A stretch of DNA of 64,000 nucleotides, from NCBI GenBank assembly GCA_001574975.1, contig KQ965784.1, positions 197,712 to 261,711 of the forward strand, read 5' to 3'. Every line of letters starts with the position of its first letter. Position 1 is the stretch's first letter. Of the stretch, positions 23,127 to 34,577 are shown piece by piece. The DNA is from Gonapodya prolifera JEL478. Its lineage: Eukaryota; Monoblepharomycota; Monoblepharidomycetes; Monoblepharidales; Gonapodyaceae. The notes below the pieces were generated by a model. It saw only the letters and a list, made by a program, of their open reading frames with translations. It ran no database searches and had not been told where the DNA came from. The position numbers and the translations under genes are program-made.

Positions 23127-24976
23127 TCAAATATCTACGTGAACGCCCGCTGCTTTTCCTAGTCTCTCCCTGAACGCTCTCCCAAGGCCTTTCTCTTCCA
23201 CCTCCTCCACATAACACACCCGCGCTCCAACGTCATCAGCCCACCTGAGACCCGCAAACAGGTGACGCGCTTGTGATGCAAGATCAGGACCAAGAGAGTA
23301 AAGAAGAAGTGTTGCGGACTGAGGCAAAGGTGGAAGCGTCAAGTCTGACAATGACATAGCGCCCCCAGGGTGTGAAGTGGAGACGAGACAGGCGTATGTT
23401 GCAGGATGAGTTGGATCGTGACGGGCTTGTATGTTTCGTGCGATGCCAGTGAGGAAGCGGTCGAAGTTGTCCAAAGTACTGCTGGAAGAATCTGCAAATC
23501 GAACTGCAACAACTTCTGCGTCTGGCTTGTAGTGGCGATATTTCATGCCGGGAGTTAGAGGCCGTTCGAGCATGGAGAGGGTGTATGTTGGATCGAGAAG
23601 CGATGCCGAGTCTTGTGTCTCGGGGGTACGGTTGACTGCCTTTGGGCTGTCCTTCGCAACTTCTGTTCGTCTGTTCAGAGGACTGCTACTACTCTTGGCG
23701 TTCGAATTGTCATTGCGCTCCTCTCGTTTTCCGTGCTTGAACCATTTAGTCCGTTCCCAGCCATCCACGGACTTCACGTCCTCCCATGCAACTCCTCCCG
23801 CCCGCAACACGACACCAGGCCATGTGCACCACCCATCCACTACTGTGCTCTCCACACCGGTCTCGCATGGACCTCCATCTAGGACCGCCGGAATCTTTCC
23901 GCCAAGGTCTGCCATCACGTGTTGCGCGGTAGTGGGACTTGGCCGCCCCGAGGAGTTCGCGCTCGGAGCGGCGAGAGGAAAGTCGCATGCATCAATTACG
24001 GCACGAGCGACGGGATGGGAAGGAAACCGGAAGGCGACGGTTGAAAGTGATGATGCTGTGGCGGAGGGGATGAGCGTTGGGTGTCGTGGGAGAAGAACAG
24101 TGAGAGGTCCCGGCCAAAACTTTCGGAAGAGAGTGAGGTAGTGAGGAGGTAAAGGGTCAAGACGTTGTTGGTCGTTGTTGGAGGCCGCTAACGATGAGCC
24201 ATTTGAATGAGAGGAATCCGGTCGCTCCTGTATTTCATTCGTGACGAAGGCTTTCGCGTCACTGGAAGAGTTTAATTGGGAGTCGTTCCGTGTATCTGTC
24301 CATTCGAACTCTGTCGGAAACCATTCTGGCCAAGCAAGCTCCTAGCCAACGCACCGTTCGATACATTCTGCACCACCTCTGGCCACTGCAAGCCCTCGGG
24401 CCCATCCCCAGCGTGCCTTTCGGGCAGAACCCTTCTCAGCATATCCAGGGAAGAAACGTGAACAATCAGAGGGTTGTCCGCAGGTCGATTCTTGGCCGCA
24501 AATATGGTCATGGCCGCCTCAGCCGAGAGTGCGTTCGCCGCGAGTCCATATACCGTCTCCGTTGGAATCGCTACTGGTAGATTCTGATGAAGTGGAATGG
24601 GCGAGTGGTAACATCGCACAGAAAGTTCAACAACGAAAGGACCATTTGAACAACCCACCTTCCGCAAAAGGCTCGCTGCCTCGAAAACCGCCTCTACATC
24701 CTTCGCATATGTTGCGGTTGGTGGATTGGCATGAAGGTTGAACACGCGAGATCCCTGCGAGTGCTGAATCTGCTCCACGGGGTCCCCATCTCGTGGATCA
24801 TCATCGTAAGGAAACGAGAGGGGATCCACCGTCAGAAGGCGTGTGTCCAACGGCGAAACTCCAGTCACCACTTGTTGGTCCTTATATGATGGGGCCTCGA
24901 TGGGCCCACCACCGGATGAATCAGCATTCTTCGTCGAATAAAACGACGAACCATTCTCGTCGCCGAGGGAAGGCAT
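23127..24976 (-). CDS. SUA5: Threonylcarbamoyl-AMP synthase (Sua5/YrdC)
   Basis: Makes threonylcarbamoyl-AMP from Thr, bicarbonate and ATP, the first step of t6A modification at position 37 of ANN-decoding tRNAs. Starting at ATG 24976 the protein has the usual DTRLLTVDPLSF opening, then after an intron the YrdC core: NLPVAIPTETVYGLAANALS, AAKNRPADNPLIVHVSSLDM (KxR motif), and after a second intron (about 24265-24355) FRKFWPGPLTVLLPRHPTL, APSANSSGRPSPTTAQHV (SxN motif) and GGPCETGVESTVVDG. A linker of about 50 Ser/Glu/Asn-rich residues leads to PGMKYRHYKPDAEV and the C-terminal Sua5 domain found in archaeal and fungal forms. An in-frame ATG at 25056 would add 27 residues and could give a second targeting form. 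Confidence 0.92.
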
Positions 24977-25270
24977 GACGCGAATTCTCTCTTTCACTGT
25001 TCCTTGGTGCAGATGGACCAACCGTGGCACAGTTTCGTCAGTTGACCAAATGAATGAGCACAACATACCTCTCACATCAGGTTGGTTACTAGATGCTTTA
25101 TTAGTGGTTCGGTGGAATGTGATTGAGCAAAGTAACAGCAAGGAGCTCCAAATGATGGAAATGAGTCCATACTTTAGAAAGTGTAGTCTACAAGTGTGAA
25201 AATAACAAACCTCGCACAGTTTTCACCTTGAACTTCACAATCTCAGCCCGCGTCAAACGCGCACTCAGCC

Positions 25271-28049
25271 ATGCTTGCAATAGAAGTGCCTGACGACGAT
25301 ACTGAGGAGCGAATTCTGAAGCAAGTGGAGCACTATTTTAGAAGCTCGGCGTCGTTCACGGACAGATTTCTCATGGCGCGCATTGAAAAGGAAAAGGATG
25401 GATGTGACACCCCTGCACCTGAACAGGGCGTGTTTTTCACATTGTCGTTTCCTCGATGCAGGGGTACCCATCGCTCTTCTTTTGACCTTCCCGGGACTCA
25501 GACAGTTAACACAGGATGCGAATGTTGTAGCACAGTTGCTTAGAAGGTCGAAAGGGATCCTGGAAGTCAAGGAGGATGGATCGGCCGTGAGAAAGGTCAT
25601 GCAGACCGACGTTTATTCCAGGACCATTGAGGTTGTGAGTAGTACACGGAAGCGACAAAGTTGTAAAGCGGAAGGGCAAGGAAACGACGAGGAGAACGGA
25701 AATGAAGTGTGAAGACTGTGTCACCAGAATCGTTGGACAACGACTTCCTTCACCGACAAGACCATTGTGTCTTTCAAAGATAAACATGCTCTTATTTCTA
25801 TCCTTTTGTTTATCTCAGTGCGGGTTCGCCGAGAGTCTTGCATCGCCAGTTGATGATATCAGGGAACACTTTACGATGCTCAACCCCACCAAGGTTGCTT
25901 TGCATAGCTACAAGCTTGACGGAAATGAACTTTTCTCTGTAGGTATTTGTATAAGGGCAGTGATTCATGTGCTGATTCATTTCTCCGGCTCATAGGGAAG
26001 TGCAACAGTTGAATTCCCTCAAGCTGCTCTCGCTGAAGCTGCTCACGATCTCACGGCGTATGAGAGTCCTCTCGGCGAGCGATGCATTCTCAAGATAAAA
26101 TCGCTGAAGGACAAACGGATCGAAGACGAAACAACAGAAAGGAAGAAATCATCAAACAACAAACCCGAGGAAGTCAAGAATGCGTCGAAAACGAAACCGC
26201 GCAAGGAGGCTTGGAGCTCAAGGCCACCAAATGCATCAAAAATCAAAGCAGCATATTGGAATTCACGGTGGATGAGCTAAGCATGAAAGGCAGTACATAC
26301 CGCCCATAGTCCATTATGTCCGCATGGAATCAGCAAATAAGTCGCGTGATGTGGACGATCCAAAGTATAAAAGGAACCACGATCTTGACTCTTCGGTGGT
26401 GGAAGGGGGCGTCGTTCGCACAGATGGATTCCCGTGTGTTGCAAATTCGGTGCGAGTTTGTCGATTACTGCTCATTCGCAATGACCTTTCCGTAGGAGTT
26501 GGGCTCGCCAATGTAACATTGAGAGCTTTTTTGACCACTATGGGTCTATTCAGTGGATCGAGCAAGATGCAAAAAGCGGGCTAATATTCGTGCTCTTCAA
26601 GGATAAGGGCATGGCGTGGCCCTCGCGAATGTGTGGGAGCAGGCGGCAAAGGGCAAGGAAGTGTGAGTCAATAGTAGGCTGGTATGGACGAAGCATTGTG
26701 GCCAGGTGAACGTGAAAGACCCAACCAGTAAGAATCGTGGTACTTCTCCTTTTACTGCCGGTAACGGGTCTCGTCCGACTATTTCTGAAGCTGAAGAATC
26801 CATTTCCTTCTTGACCACACTTGACGAGCGACTTCACTTTATGCGTACTGGCTCCAGCAAGGGTGGGAACACGAATATGCCCGAACCAAACGAGCCCAGC
26901 CACAAAAGGGAGTCCGACTTTGATCTGTCACCGGTGAAAGGAGGCTTGATCCGTGCAACAGGTTTTCTGTGAGTATCCAAGCAATGTGAAGGTTTCTTTT
27001 AAACCCCCCTCCTCTAACTCGTGTACTAATTCCAAAGGAGACAAGCTCGTGAATGTGACGTCGAAAAGTTTTTCGATACATACGGCAATATCCGTTGGAT
27101 AGAGAAGGAACGTGGCTGTGGTGTTGTTTTCGTCCTCTTTGAGGCGACGGGCAGAGGCACGGAACTCGCGAGATATGGGACCTTGCAGCACGGCGGAAAG
27201 ACACCAAGGTCAATGGCACATCCGTATGGAGCACGTACCAAGGTGCCCCAATCATTGTGAGAGGTGCGACTGGTAAGGGTCGGAACTGCTTCAATTTCCG
27301 ATGGTACTGGGGCGAAGACCGTGACCTGTCATTTCCTCCCAGAGAAAGAGGCACTCAGTTTTTACGCGCCCTTCAAGAAAGGTGTCACTGCCATTCGCGG
27401 CACGCCACAGAGTAAGGTATCAAGAGAGAAGAGCGATGCAAGGGGTGAGGTGGAAAAAGACTGTCACGCCGAGCCTTCATCGATCAACAATAAGAGGAAG
27501 GCCGAAACTATGGAAGAGCAACCAGACGAGAAGAGGAAGAAGTTGGCAGAAGATCACAGCAAAGACCAAATTGTGTCCCAGGCAGAAGATCACACCAAAG
27601 ACCACAATGTGACCGCGACAAAAGGAAACAAAAGGAAGGCATATGATGCGGAATTTCAGCCAAACGAGAAGCGGCCAAAGCTGGCTCATGATGGTGTGAA
27701 ACAAAAGAGTGGTGACGCGGCCACGGCAAGTGTGAACAATGCGAGGTCAGAGCAAGCTGAAGTGCAGAGCGAGAAGACCGTGCAAGTGTCTGTTCGCGCT
27801 GGCGAAAATGTTCAAACAACAGCTGTGACTGACAAGAAGAACAATGCCGAGGACGGAACAGAGCAATCGAAAAAGAAGATGCCGAACCCTGATAACGAGG
27901 GGGAAATCGTGCTCAAGGCTGTTGTGAGAGACGATAAGAGCAACGTTGAGGAATCTAAGGAGCAGCACAAAGAGAAGACATCAAGCTCTGCCCTCGGTGA
28001 TGATGGAGATAATGTTCTAGAAGCTGCACATTCAGAGGAAAAGGGGTAG
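25271..28049 (+). pseudogene. La-motif / RRM protein, paralogue A, degenerate
   Basis: First of three tandem La-type RNA-binding genes. The La motif is split by an intron at the same codon as in the other two (exon 25271-25403, then from 25462: VPIALLLTFPGLRQLTQDAN ... ILEVKEDGSAVRK). RRM1 follows (FAESLASPVDDIREHF; ATVEFPQAALAEAAHDLTAY). Two La-type xRRMs are recognisable (CNIESFFDHYGSIQWIEQD near 26520; CDVEKFFDTYGNIRWIEKE near 27055). The first has a frame change near 26610 and a TGA near 26664 where paralogue B has AGA; the second has a frame change near 27205. The Lys/Glu-rich tail (27264-28049) is open. With three breaks in the RNA-binding core it is most likely a pseudogene, unless these are sequence errors. 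Confidence 0.75.
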
Positions 28050-28133
28050 GGGTTGACTCATCTTCTGGAGACGGGTCTAAAAGTCCGTATAAATTTTTCA
28101 AGTAGCGACATATTGGATCCAGGATCCACTGCG

Positions 28134-28880
28134 TCAGGGGAGGGGCACCTCTCCAGCAGGGTTTTCAAAAGCCACCAAAGTTGTGCGCACAGATGAGTGG
28201 AGGGATCTGCGATGGATCTGAAGGGTTGAAGTCACCTCCCGATTCGAATAACAGTTCAAAGATATCCCGTCTTTTACCAGAATATACATTGCAGCAAGGC
28301 ATACCGGCAAAATTCCTGACAAGTCTGGGCAGTTTGGATCGCTGCCTGCGAGAAGGAGCGTCAAGAAGTCTGCAACCGGACCATGAGACGGCTCAATGGC
28401 ATGACGTAGAGCTGTACGTCCATTCTTGTCGCGTTGGTTGACATCTGCTCCAGCATCGAGCAACATGATTGCAGCGTCAACTTGATATGTTGGCAGGGGT
28501 TGATTCGAAATATGACAACGGGCCACTTTGGCATTTTCACGGTGTTCATTAATGGTGTCATTCCTTTGTTTGCGCCCACAAAGTTCACGTCCGCTCCCGC
28601 AGAGATCAACACTTTCGTATGAGCCAATCCTCTTGCCCCCCGAATTACAGTGACGTCCGTTTGTCCATGCTGCCCCGTGCCACATTGTGTGGTGAGAAAG
28701 GGCAGTGTACCCATCCCTATTGACTATGTTGGCATCGGCTCCTCGATCCACCAGAAAAGCCGCCATTTCGGGATCTTTGGTATTCATGAGCGCTGTGAAA
28801 CCAGAGAAATCCCGATTATTTATGAGTGCACCCCGATTTAAAAGAATTTTTGCCTCAGGAATGGTGGTTGCGAGAGCCAT
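28134..28880 (-). CDS. Ankyrin-repeat protein
   Basis: Reads from ATG 28880: MALATTIPEAKILLNRGALI, then ankyrin repeats FTALMNTKDPEMAAFLVDRG, DANIVNRDGYTALSHH, and after frame changes AHTKVLISAGADVNFVG / GMTPLMNT and VDAAIMLLDAGADVNQRDKN / GRTALRHAI. Two short GT-AG introns (about 28640-28700 and about 28480-28545) would restore one frame, giving about four to five repeats. The last part (after LLAGSDPNCPDLSG) is weakly repeat-like. No F-box is visible in this ORF, but the F-box-like gene 170 bp upstream on the same strand could be a lost first exon. Partner and function unknown. Confidence 0.6.
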   Translation of the reverse strand: MALATTIPEAKILLNRGALINNRDFSGFTALMNTKDPEMAAFLVDRGADANIVNRDGYTALSHHTMWHGAAWTNGRHCNSGGKRIGSYESVDLCGSGRELCGRKQRNDTINEHRENAKVARCHISNQPLPTYQVDAAIMLLDAGADVNQRDKNGRTALRHAIEPSHGPVADFLTLLLAGSDPNCPDLSGILPVCLAAMYILVKDGISLNCYSNREVTSTLQIHRRSLHSSVRTTLVAFENPAGEVPLP

Positions 28881-29049
28881 TGGGAGGGTCTTTGTCCATT
28901 CGCTGCACACCGGCTCAGCACAAGATCACACATCTCATCACTTCCTGACATTACAGCCCTACTTACATTAGGCTGATTCGTCGTGACGTGACCTTATTGT
29001 CGCTCTATAGCGTGAAAGGTGCGCACCATAGCAGTCGAAACAACGTGAC

Positions 29050-29529
29050 TCAAAACGTTCTTTTATGATGGGGGCCATAGTGGTCAAAGTTCTTCCGCTC
29101 GTACTCGTTGAAGCAGAATGTGAGGGGAATGTGAATTCCAATTTCTGCTAAGAACGCCAACATTTCATCGTTACGGGACCGGAGAGAGTGGGCAACCAAC
29201 TTTTTGTCGTGCCTCAAATGTTCAGCCACAATGCGGCCATCGGAAACTATCGCTCTTGCAAAAGCCACCGTTGGGCCAGGTGGTAAACTTTTCCGGATCC
29301 TGGAAAGCGGTTCATTGATCAGGGCCAGTTCTCTCTGGTGGTAGTTTTGAAAGTGTCTGATCGCCCGAGCTGCTACATCTGCGAGGTCCGACAGCAAATT
29401 GTAGAGGTGACGGTTCAGTGCCTTGGTTGGAAGACCGAACGGTCGATCTGACCACGCTAGAGTGACCCGATGGAGGACTTCGGGAGGAATGCGCAGGAGC
29501 ATGCATCGCGGGGGGGTTGTTTCTGCCAT
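29050..29529 (-). CDS. Small F-box-like protein
   Basis: One exon of 160 codons from ATG 29529. The N-terminus MLLRIPPEVLHRVTLAWSD has the LP-E/hydrophobic pattern of an F-box-like motif, as found at the start of many ankyrin proteins in chytrids. The rest is helical, with ARAIRHFQNYHQRELALI, VAEHLRHDKKLVAHSLRSRN and DEMLAFLAEIGIHIPLTF, the last two resembling diverged ankyrin helices. If the F-box reading is right it would recruit targets to an SCF ubiquitin ligase. It could also be a truncated relative of the F-box/ankyrin gene at 56793-57967. Confidence 0.45.
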   Translation of the reverse strand: MAETTPPRCMLLRIPPEVLHRVTLAWSDRPFGLPTKALNRHLYNLLSDLADVAARAIRHFQNYHQRELALINEPLSRIRKSLPPGPTVAFARAIVSDGRIVAEHLRHDKKLVAHSLRSRNDEMLAFLAEIGIHIPLTFCFNEYERKNFDHYGPHHKRTF

Positions 29530-31024
29530 CGAGGACGAACTGCGATTCCAGCATGCAATTAGCGTGAGTGCATTGGCAGCGGCTGCCCAGAGACACGCGG
29601 AAACCTCACAGGTGAAGGTCAAAACTGCGGTCATCGGCCGGAGCTCCACAGCGACCAAAGGTTGGTCTGGAACTCACCTTGATATTTCATCCGCAAGGCA
29701 GCCCTCCCTTCTTTTGCAATTCAACGCCTTGCTGTGGAGTATGACCCACGTGACCCGGTATTTTCCATTTGATGCCGGGTTGAAATGGGTGTCCAAGCCA
29801 GGGACATTTTCAACACGGATTGCAAGAAACACCACGCGTGCCCATGACAAACTTCGGCAGCACGACACCAGTACCGTACTCCCGCGAGCGTATGCCGTTT
29901 CATTAAGGATAGCTGTTAACACAGAAGCACGCATTCGCGCACAGCCTGCACACGACTTGATTCGACTGTCGTAGCGCCGCCGCCTGAGTGAGATGCGGCT
30001 GTGTGGAAACAGTGGCTGGGGGATCGGCTCGTGGAGACGGATCTGTTCAAGTCACCAAGTCGAGCGATGTAGCGCACCAACTTCTCTGTCGAATCATTGC
30101 TGCCGCCAAGTGGACGAGCAGGGCCCATCGCGGGCAATCAAGGCCACGATTGACGTGCGCTTACCGAACCAGCCGCGAGGATACTCATGGTCGAGTCAGA
30201 AAGAAAGAACCTCTCTGAGACGCTCCCTCAGCATTCGAACGTTCACTATCCATTTTCAAAATTTGCTCTGAAGTCGGTGGCTCTCCATTTGCGTGTTATT
30301 GTTGATATTTGCTCTTGATGTCGTCGGTCCTGATCACGCCCTTCTTCTCCTTGTCGCCTTGTTCTGCTTTTCCTTGATGCATTGCTTCTTTGGTCAATGT
30401 TGCGTCAGCTTACACTTGCGTCTGTGAGTCTCGCGCTTATTTCTATCCAATATGTGGCCCGACTCATTGCTCGCAGGAGGGTGATCAGGTGTACGTTCTA
30501 GTTTCATATGTTACCTGTCAGCTTACGGTGAGTACTCACGACATGATGGCAAGCAACTATCAGACTATTTGTATTTGCTTGCGCATTTCGTCCACTGTGT
30601 GGCTCGGAGTTACCAACGCTAATACTTCCCGTTCTCCTTCACTTACGTAAGAGCACCTGCTGACTCGCTTCTATAAGACCCCCACAAACCTTGATTTACG
30701 TGGAACCGCGCCTTATCTCGCCAGAGTACGTGTGCCTTTGTGGGTGATCTTGGAAACCGTTGAGTAAGCCGCAACTTCCCCGCAATGATTATTTGTCCCT
30801 GATCACAGTTTTCCTATTACTGTTATAGGTTGGAGACTAGGACAAGATTTGAGGGTGGAGATATCATAGATAGAGCTTCTAGGAAATTTTAAACCCGCAA
30901 AACTCCAAATTGAGGGTTTACTGAGCTACTTTAGAAAGCGTAGACTACAGTGTGAGAATACCAAACCTCTTCACCTCGAACGCAAAACTTCAACCCTTCA
31001 CCCGCGTCAAACGCGCGCTCAGCA
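29530..31024. other. 1.5-kb stretch without a recognised gene
   Basis: Short ORFs on both strands (the longest about 85 codons at 29674-29934 on minus and 30390-30650 on plus) show no family I recognise. No RNA gene, repeat array or transposon end was seen. The last 100 bases before 31025 closely match the 5' flank of paralogue A (ACTTTAGAAAG, CAAACCTC, CGTCAAACGCGC), so promoter sequence was duplicated with the La genes. Confidence 0.4.
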
Positions 31025-33803
31025 ATGCTTGCTACAAAAGCATCTGACGACGATACTGAGGAGCGAATTCTGAAACAAGTGGAGTTCTACTTCTCGAGTC
31101 AAAATCTGGTTACGGATAAGTTCCTCATCGCGCATATTGAGAAGGACAAGGATGGATGTAAGCTATTCCTCCCCTGGATCACGCCTAGACGTGGACATGG
31201 TGTGTTTCTCACATTGTCGTTCCCTCGATGCAGGGGTTCCCATCGCGCTTCTGTTGACCTTCCCGAGGATAAAAAAACTCACACAGGACGTAAACGCTGT
31301 CGCGCGGGCGCTCAGGAGGTCGAAAGAGATGCTGGAAGTCAAGGAGGATGGATCGGCCGTGCGAAGAGTCACCCAGGTGAAGGTTGAGCCGTACTACAGT
31401 TCCAGGACCGTTGAAGTGGTGAGTAGTGCGTGGAAGCGACAAAGTTGAAGGGTGAAAGGGAAAAGGAAAAGGACGACGAGAACGTAAATGAGGTGTGAAG
31501 AGTGTGTCACCTGAATCGTTGGACGACGATTTCCTTCACCGATGCGACCGCTTTATGTCTATCAGAGATAGTTTGCTTTTATTTCAATCCTTTTCTTTAT
31601 TTCAGCGCGGCTTCCCCGAGAGTCTCGCATCGCCAGTTGATGATATCATTGGACACTTTATGTTTCTCAACCCCAGCAAGGTTTCTTTGTATAATTACAA
31701 GCTTGGTAGATACGAACTTTTCTCTGTGAGCTCATTATTCAGAGACGGGGCAGACAATTACGTTTTCTGATTTCCTTTGCTCCCTCAGGGTTGTGCTACG
31801 GTCGAATTCCCTCGAACTGCTCTCGCGGAAGCTGCTCTCAATCTCACGACGTATGAGAATCCTCTCGGCGAGCGATGCATTCTCAAGATAAAATTGCTCA
31901 AGGATATATTGGACGAGGAGAATGAGCTACAGCGCAGACGGAAGCAGCGTTCTTCAAATGAATTGCACGGAGATTCAAAGCGATCGTCACGGAAAGACAA
32001 CGAGCGAGAAGCACGGGAAAGTTCATCTGCTCATCGGAAAGAAGAGAAGGCAAGATCATCCAAGAGGGAGAGCAAAGACGAAAGCAAGAAATCATCGACT
32101 CACGAAGAAACCAACACACCGAATCCTGAAGAATTCACTCAGAATGATTCGAAAGCATCCAGGAGCGAGGAATTGTCCAAAAAAGTACAAGTGAAATCAG
32201 CAGAGAACAAAGGCAAAGCTTCGAGTTCGTCAAAGCCATACTCAGGCAGGGAGAGGGAGAGAAAAGAGATTGAGGACGAAGATGGAAGACTATACAATAG
32301 GAGAGTCTTGTATACTCTCCACTATTTACCAGGTGAGACCATTATTGTTTTCGTATGATCAATGAATACAATTTCGTTCGCTTCATCACAGGTGGCAAGA
32401 TGCACGATTTGGACACCCCAATGTGCAAGTCAAGCCGAAGCCTTGACTCTTCCGTGGTGGAAGGCGGCTTGATTCTGGCGGAGGGATTTCCGTAGGTGCC
32501 ATTTGGGTGAATGGCTTTGATGTACCACTTATTCACCTGCCACCAATTCCGAAGGATTTCGGCCCTTGAACGTGATATCGAGTCCTTCTTTGATCGCTAC
32601 GGCCCTTTAAAATGGATCGAGCATGATCGGCAAAGCGGTGTGGCTCTCGTCCTTTTCAAGCACCAGGGGATAGGCGTCGCACTTGCGAAAGTATGGGGAC
32701 TTGCCACAATACGTGAAGAAGTGAGAGTCAACGAAGCGATTGTATGGACGAAATATCGAGGTCTTCAAATTGATGTCTCCGAGCCTTCTGGTGAGTATCG
32801 GAGAGTTACAATATGGGGAACGACACTGACGAAAAAAGCTTGCTTTCCAGATGTTCAATCTGTATCCTTTTATGCGGAGTTCCAGGAACGTCTTTCTGCC
32901 ATGCCTGCTTCCACTGCTGGCGGGGGAAAAGCGAAGATGCGAGAAGCCGGGCGGTCAAGACATGAGCGCAACTACGACTTCCATCACTCACCAGCAGAGG
33001 GTTGTCTCATCTGTGCAGAAGGTTTCCGGTACGTGCCAGATGAGGGTGACGCCACTCATTCATTTGTCATTGAATTCCATAGTTCATCGACTCACAACCG
33101 CGACATCGAGAAGTTCTTTCATTATTATGGAACGGTACAATGCATCCGACATGATGAAGAAAATGGCGTCAGATTCGTACTCTTCAAGAAATCGGGAAGA
33201 GGTTCGGAACTTGCAAGAGGATGGGGCCCCGCAGGAAGGGGAAAAACATTCAGAGTCAATGGCCGAAGCGTGAAGACGAAATATCAGGGAGTAACAGTTT
33301 GGGTGCGCGAACCAACAAGTGAGGGTCAGAATGGTCAATTTTCAGAATGAACTCGAAAGGAGTGACATTCCATATAATTTTCAGCTGACGAGTCTGTCAA
33401 CTTCAACGCTTGGTTCGAAAAAGGAGTCAAATCCATGCCTGGAAAGTCGTCTGAGAGTGGAAACGCATCTGGTGTCAAAAGTGACGGAAGCAAAGAGGCA
33501 GCAACAGAGGATCGTGCCGAACAACTTGCAAGTTACAAAAAGAGGAAAGCGGATCCTATGGAGGATCAACCTGAAGAAAAGCGGAAGAAGATGGCCGAAG
33601 ATGCCGATGTACCAAGTGATTTTATCCATGCTCCAGCAAGTTGTACCAAAAGGAAGGCACACGATGCCGAAGACCAGCCGGACGAAAAGCCGCTGAAGCT
33701 GGTAAATGATGGTACGAAACAGAAGACAGGTGGCGCGGCCACGGCGAGGATGAACAGTGGGAGGTCAGAGCAAGTTGAAGTGAAGAGCGAGAGAACGCTG
33801 TAA
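31025..33803 (+). CDS. La-motif protein with RRM1 and two xRRM domains, paralogue B
   Basis: Nine exons fit in phase: 31025-31157, 31234-31418, 31606-31725, 31789-32332, 32392-32491, 32555-32790, 32851-33028, 33083-33318, 33385-33803 (716 aa). La motif: ERILKQVEFYFSSQNLVTDK and LTQDVNAVARALRRSKEMLE. RRM1: ESLASPVDDIIGHFMFLNPS and CATVEFPRTALAEAALNL. After a charged Ser/Lys/Glu linker come two xRRMs of the La type: ERDIESFFDRYGPLKWIEHD and NRDIEKFFHYYGTVQCIRHD, each followed by VLFK and a W-G helix. The tail has KRKA...QPEEKR repeats that look like nuclear signals. La proteins bind the UUU-OH end of RNA polymerase III transcripts; known ones have one such C-terminal RRM. The ORF stops with TAA at 33801, but the homologous tail sequence continues in frame to 34304. 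Confidence 0.82.
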
Positions 33804-34304
33804 ATGCGTGTTGACCCTGGCGACAACGTTTCAGCAACGGTTGTGAGCGCTAAGAAGATCAATGATGAGGACGCAACAGAGCAGTCGAAAGAGAAACTGA
33901 CGAATCTTGATAACAAGTTTGAAGTCGTTCTCAAAGCTGTTGTGAGAGGCGAGAATAGTAACTTTGAAGAATTAGAGGAGCAGCTCAAAAAGAAGCCGTC
34001 AAGCTCTGCCTTCGGTGAGGATGGAGAAAATGCTCATGAAGCTGCTTTGAATGGTAATAAACGGAAAGCGGAAGATGCTCAAAATCAGTCTGAGGAAAAG
34101 CGGCAGAGGATGGCTGAACTTCTGGAGACGGGTCTAGAAGTCCGTGTCGGGGCCGGTTTCAAGAGGAAGGCGGAGGATCAGGAGGAGCAGCCAGAGGAGA
34201 AGCGGCTGAAGCTGGCTCAAGACCAAAAGGGCACCGTGCACGTTGAAGGGGTGATGACTGCAGAAGATCCGCAAGGCGGGAATGGAAAGCCGGGGAATGT
34301 GTGA
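33804..34304 (+). pseudogene. In-frame continuation of the La paralogue B tail beyond its stop
   Basis: An open frame directly after the TAA of paralogue B that aligns with the tail of paralogue A (A: VQVSVRAGENVQTTAVTDKK; here VDPGDNVSATVVSAKKINDE). It holds two more KRKAED...EEKR units. Where B has TAA, A has CAA, so a single change probably shortened B by about 165 residues. It could still be translated by readthrough or be a separate short protein. Confidence 0.5.
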
Positions 34305-34577
34305 TGTCAACCAATACCAAGGAACGGGGGGAACAAAACAAAACAAAATTTAAAATCGTTCTTTCAAATGCCTTGAAAAACTTTTAAATCTTTGTGCCTT
34401 TTAAAAGTAATAAATGAAGTATTCCAAGGGGAGCGGGGAGGAAATTATTATGTGGTACAACTGTACTAAAGAATTAGGTGACATCACACAAAAATTTGAC
34501 CACCCGGCCCTCCTTCTTCCTCCTCGCTTGCATCGTAACCGCACCGCATACTAAACGACCAGGAAAGGAAGAACGCA

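Noticed and set aside
28134-29529. One F-box/ankyrin gene across 28134-29529
   Set aside because: A stop at 29050 and an ATG at 28880 without a clear splice pair across the gap; kept as two genes, though a broken single gene is possible.
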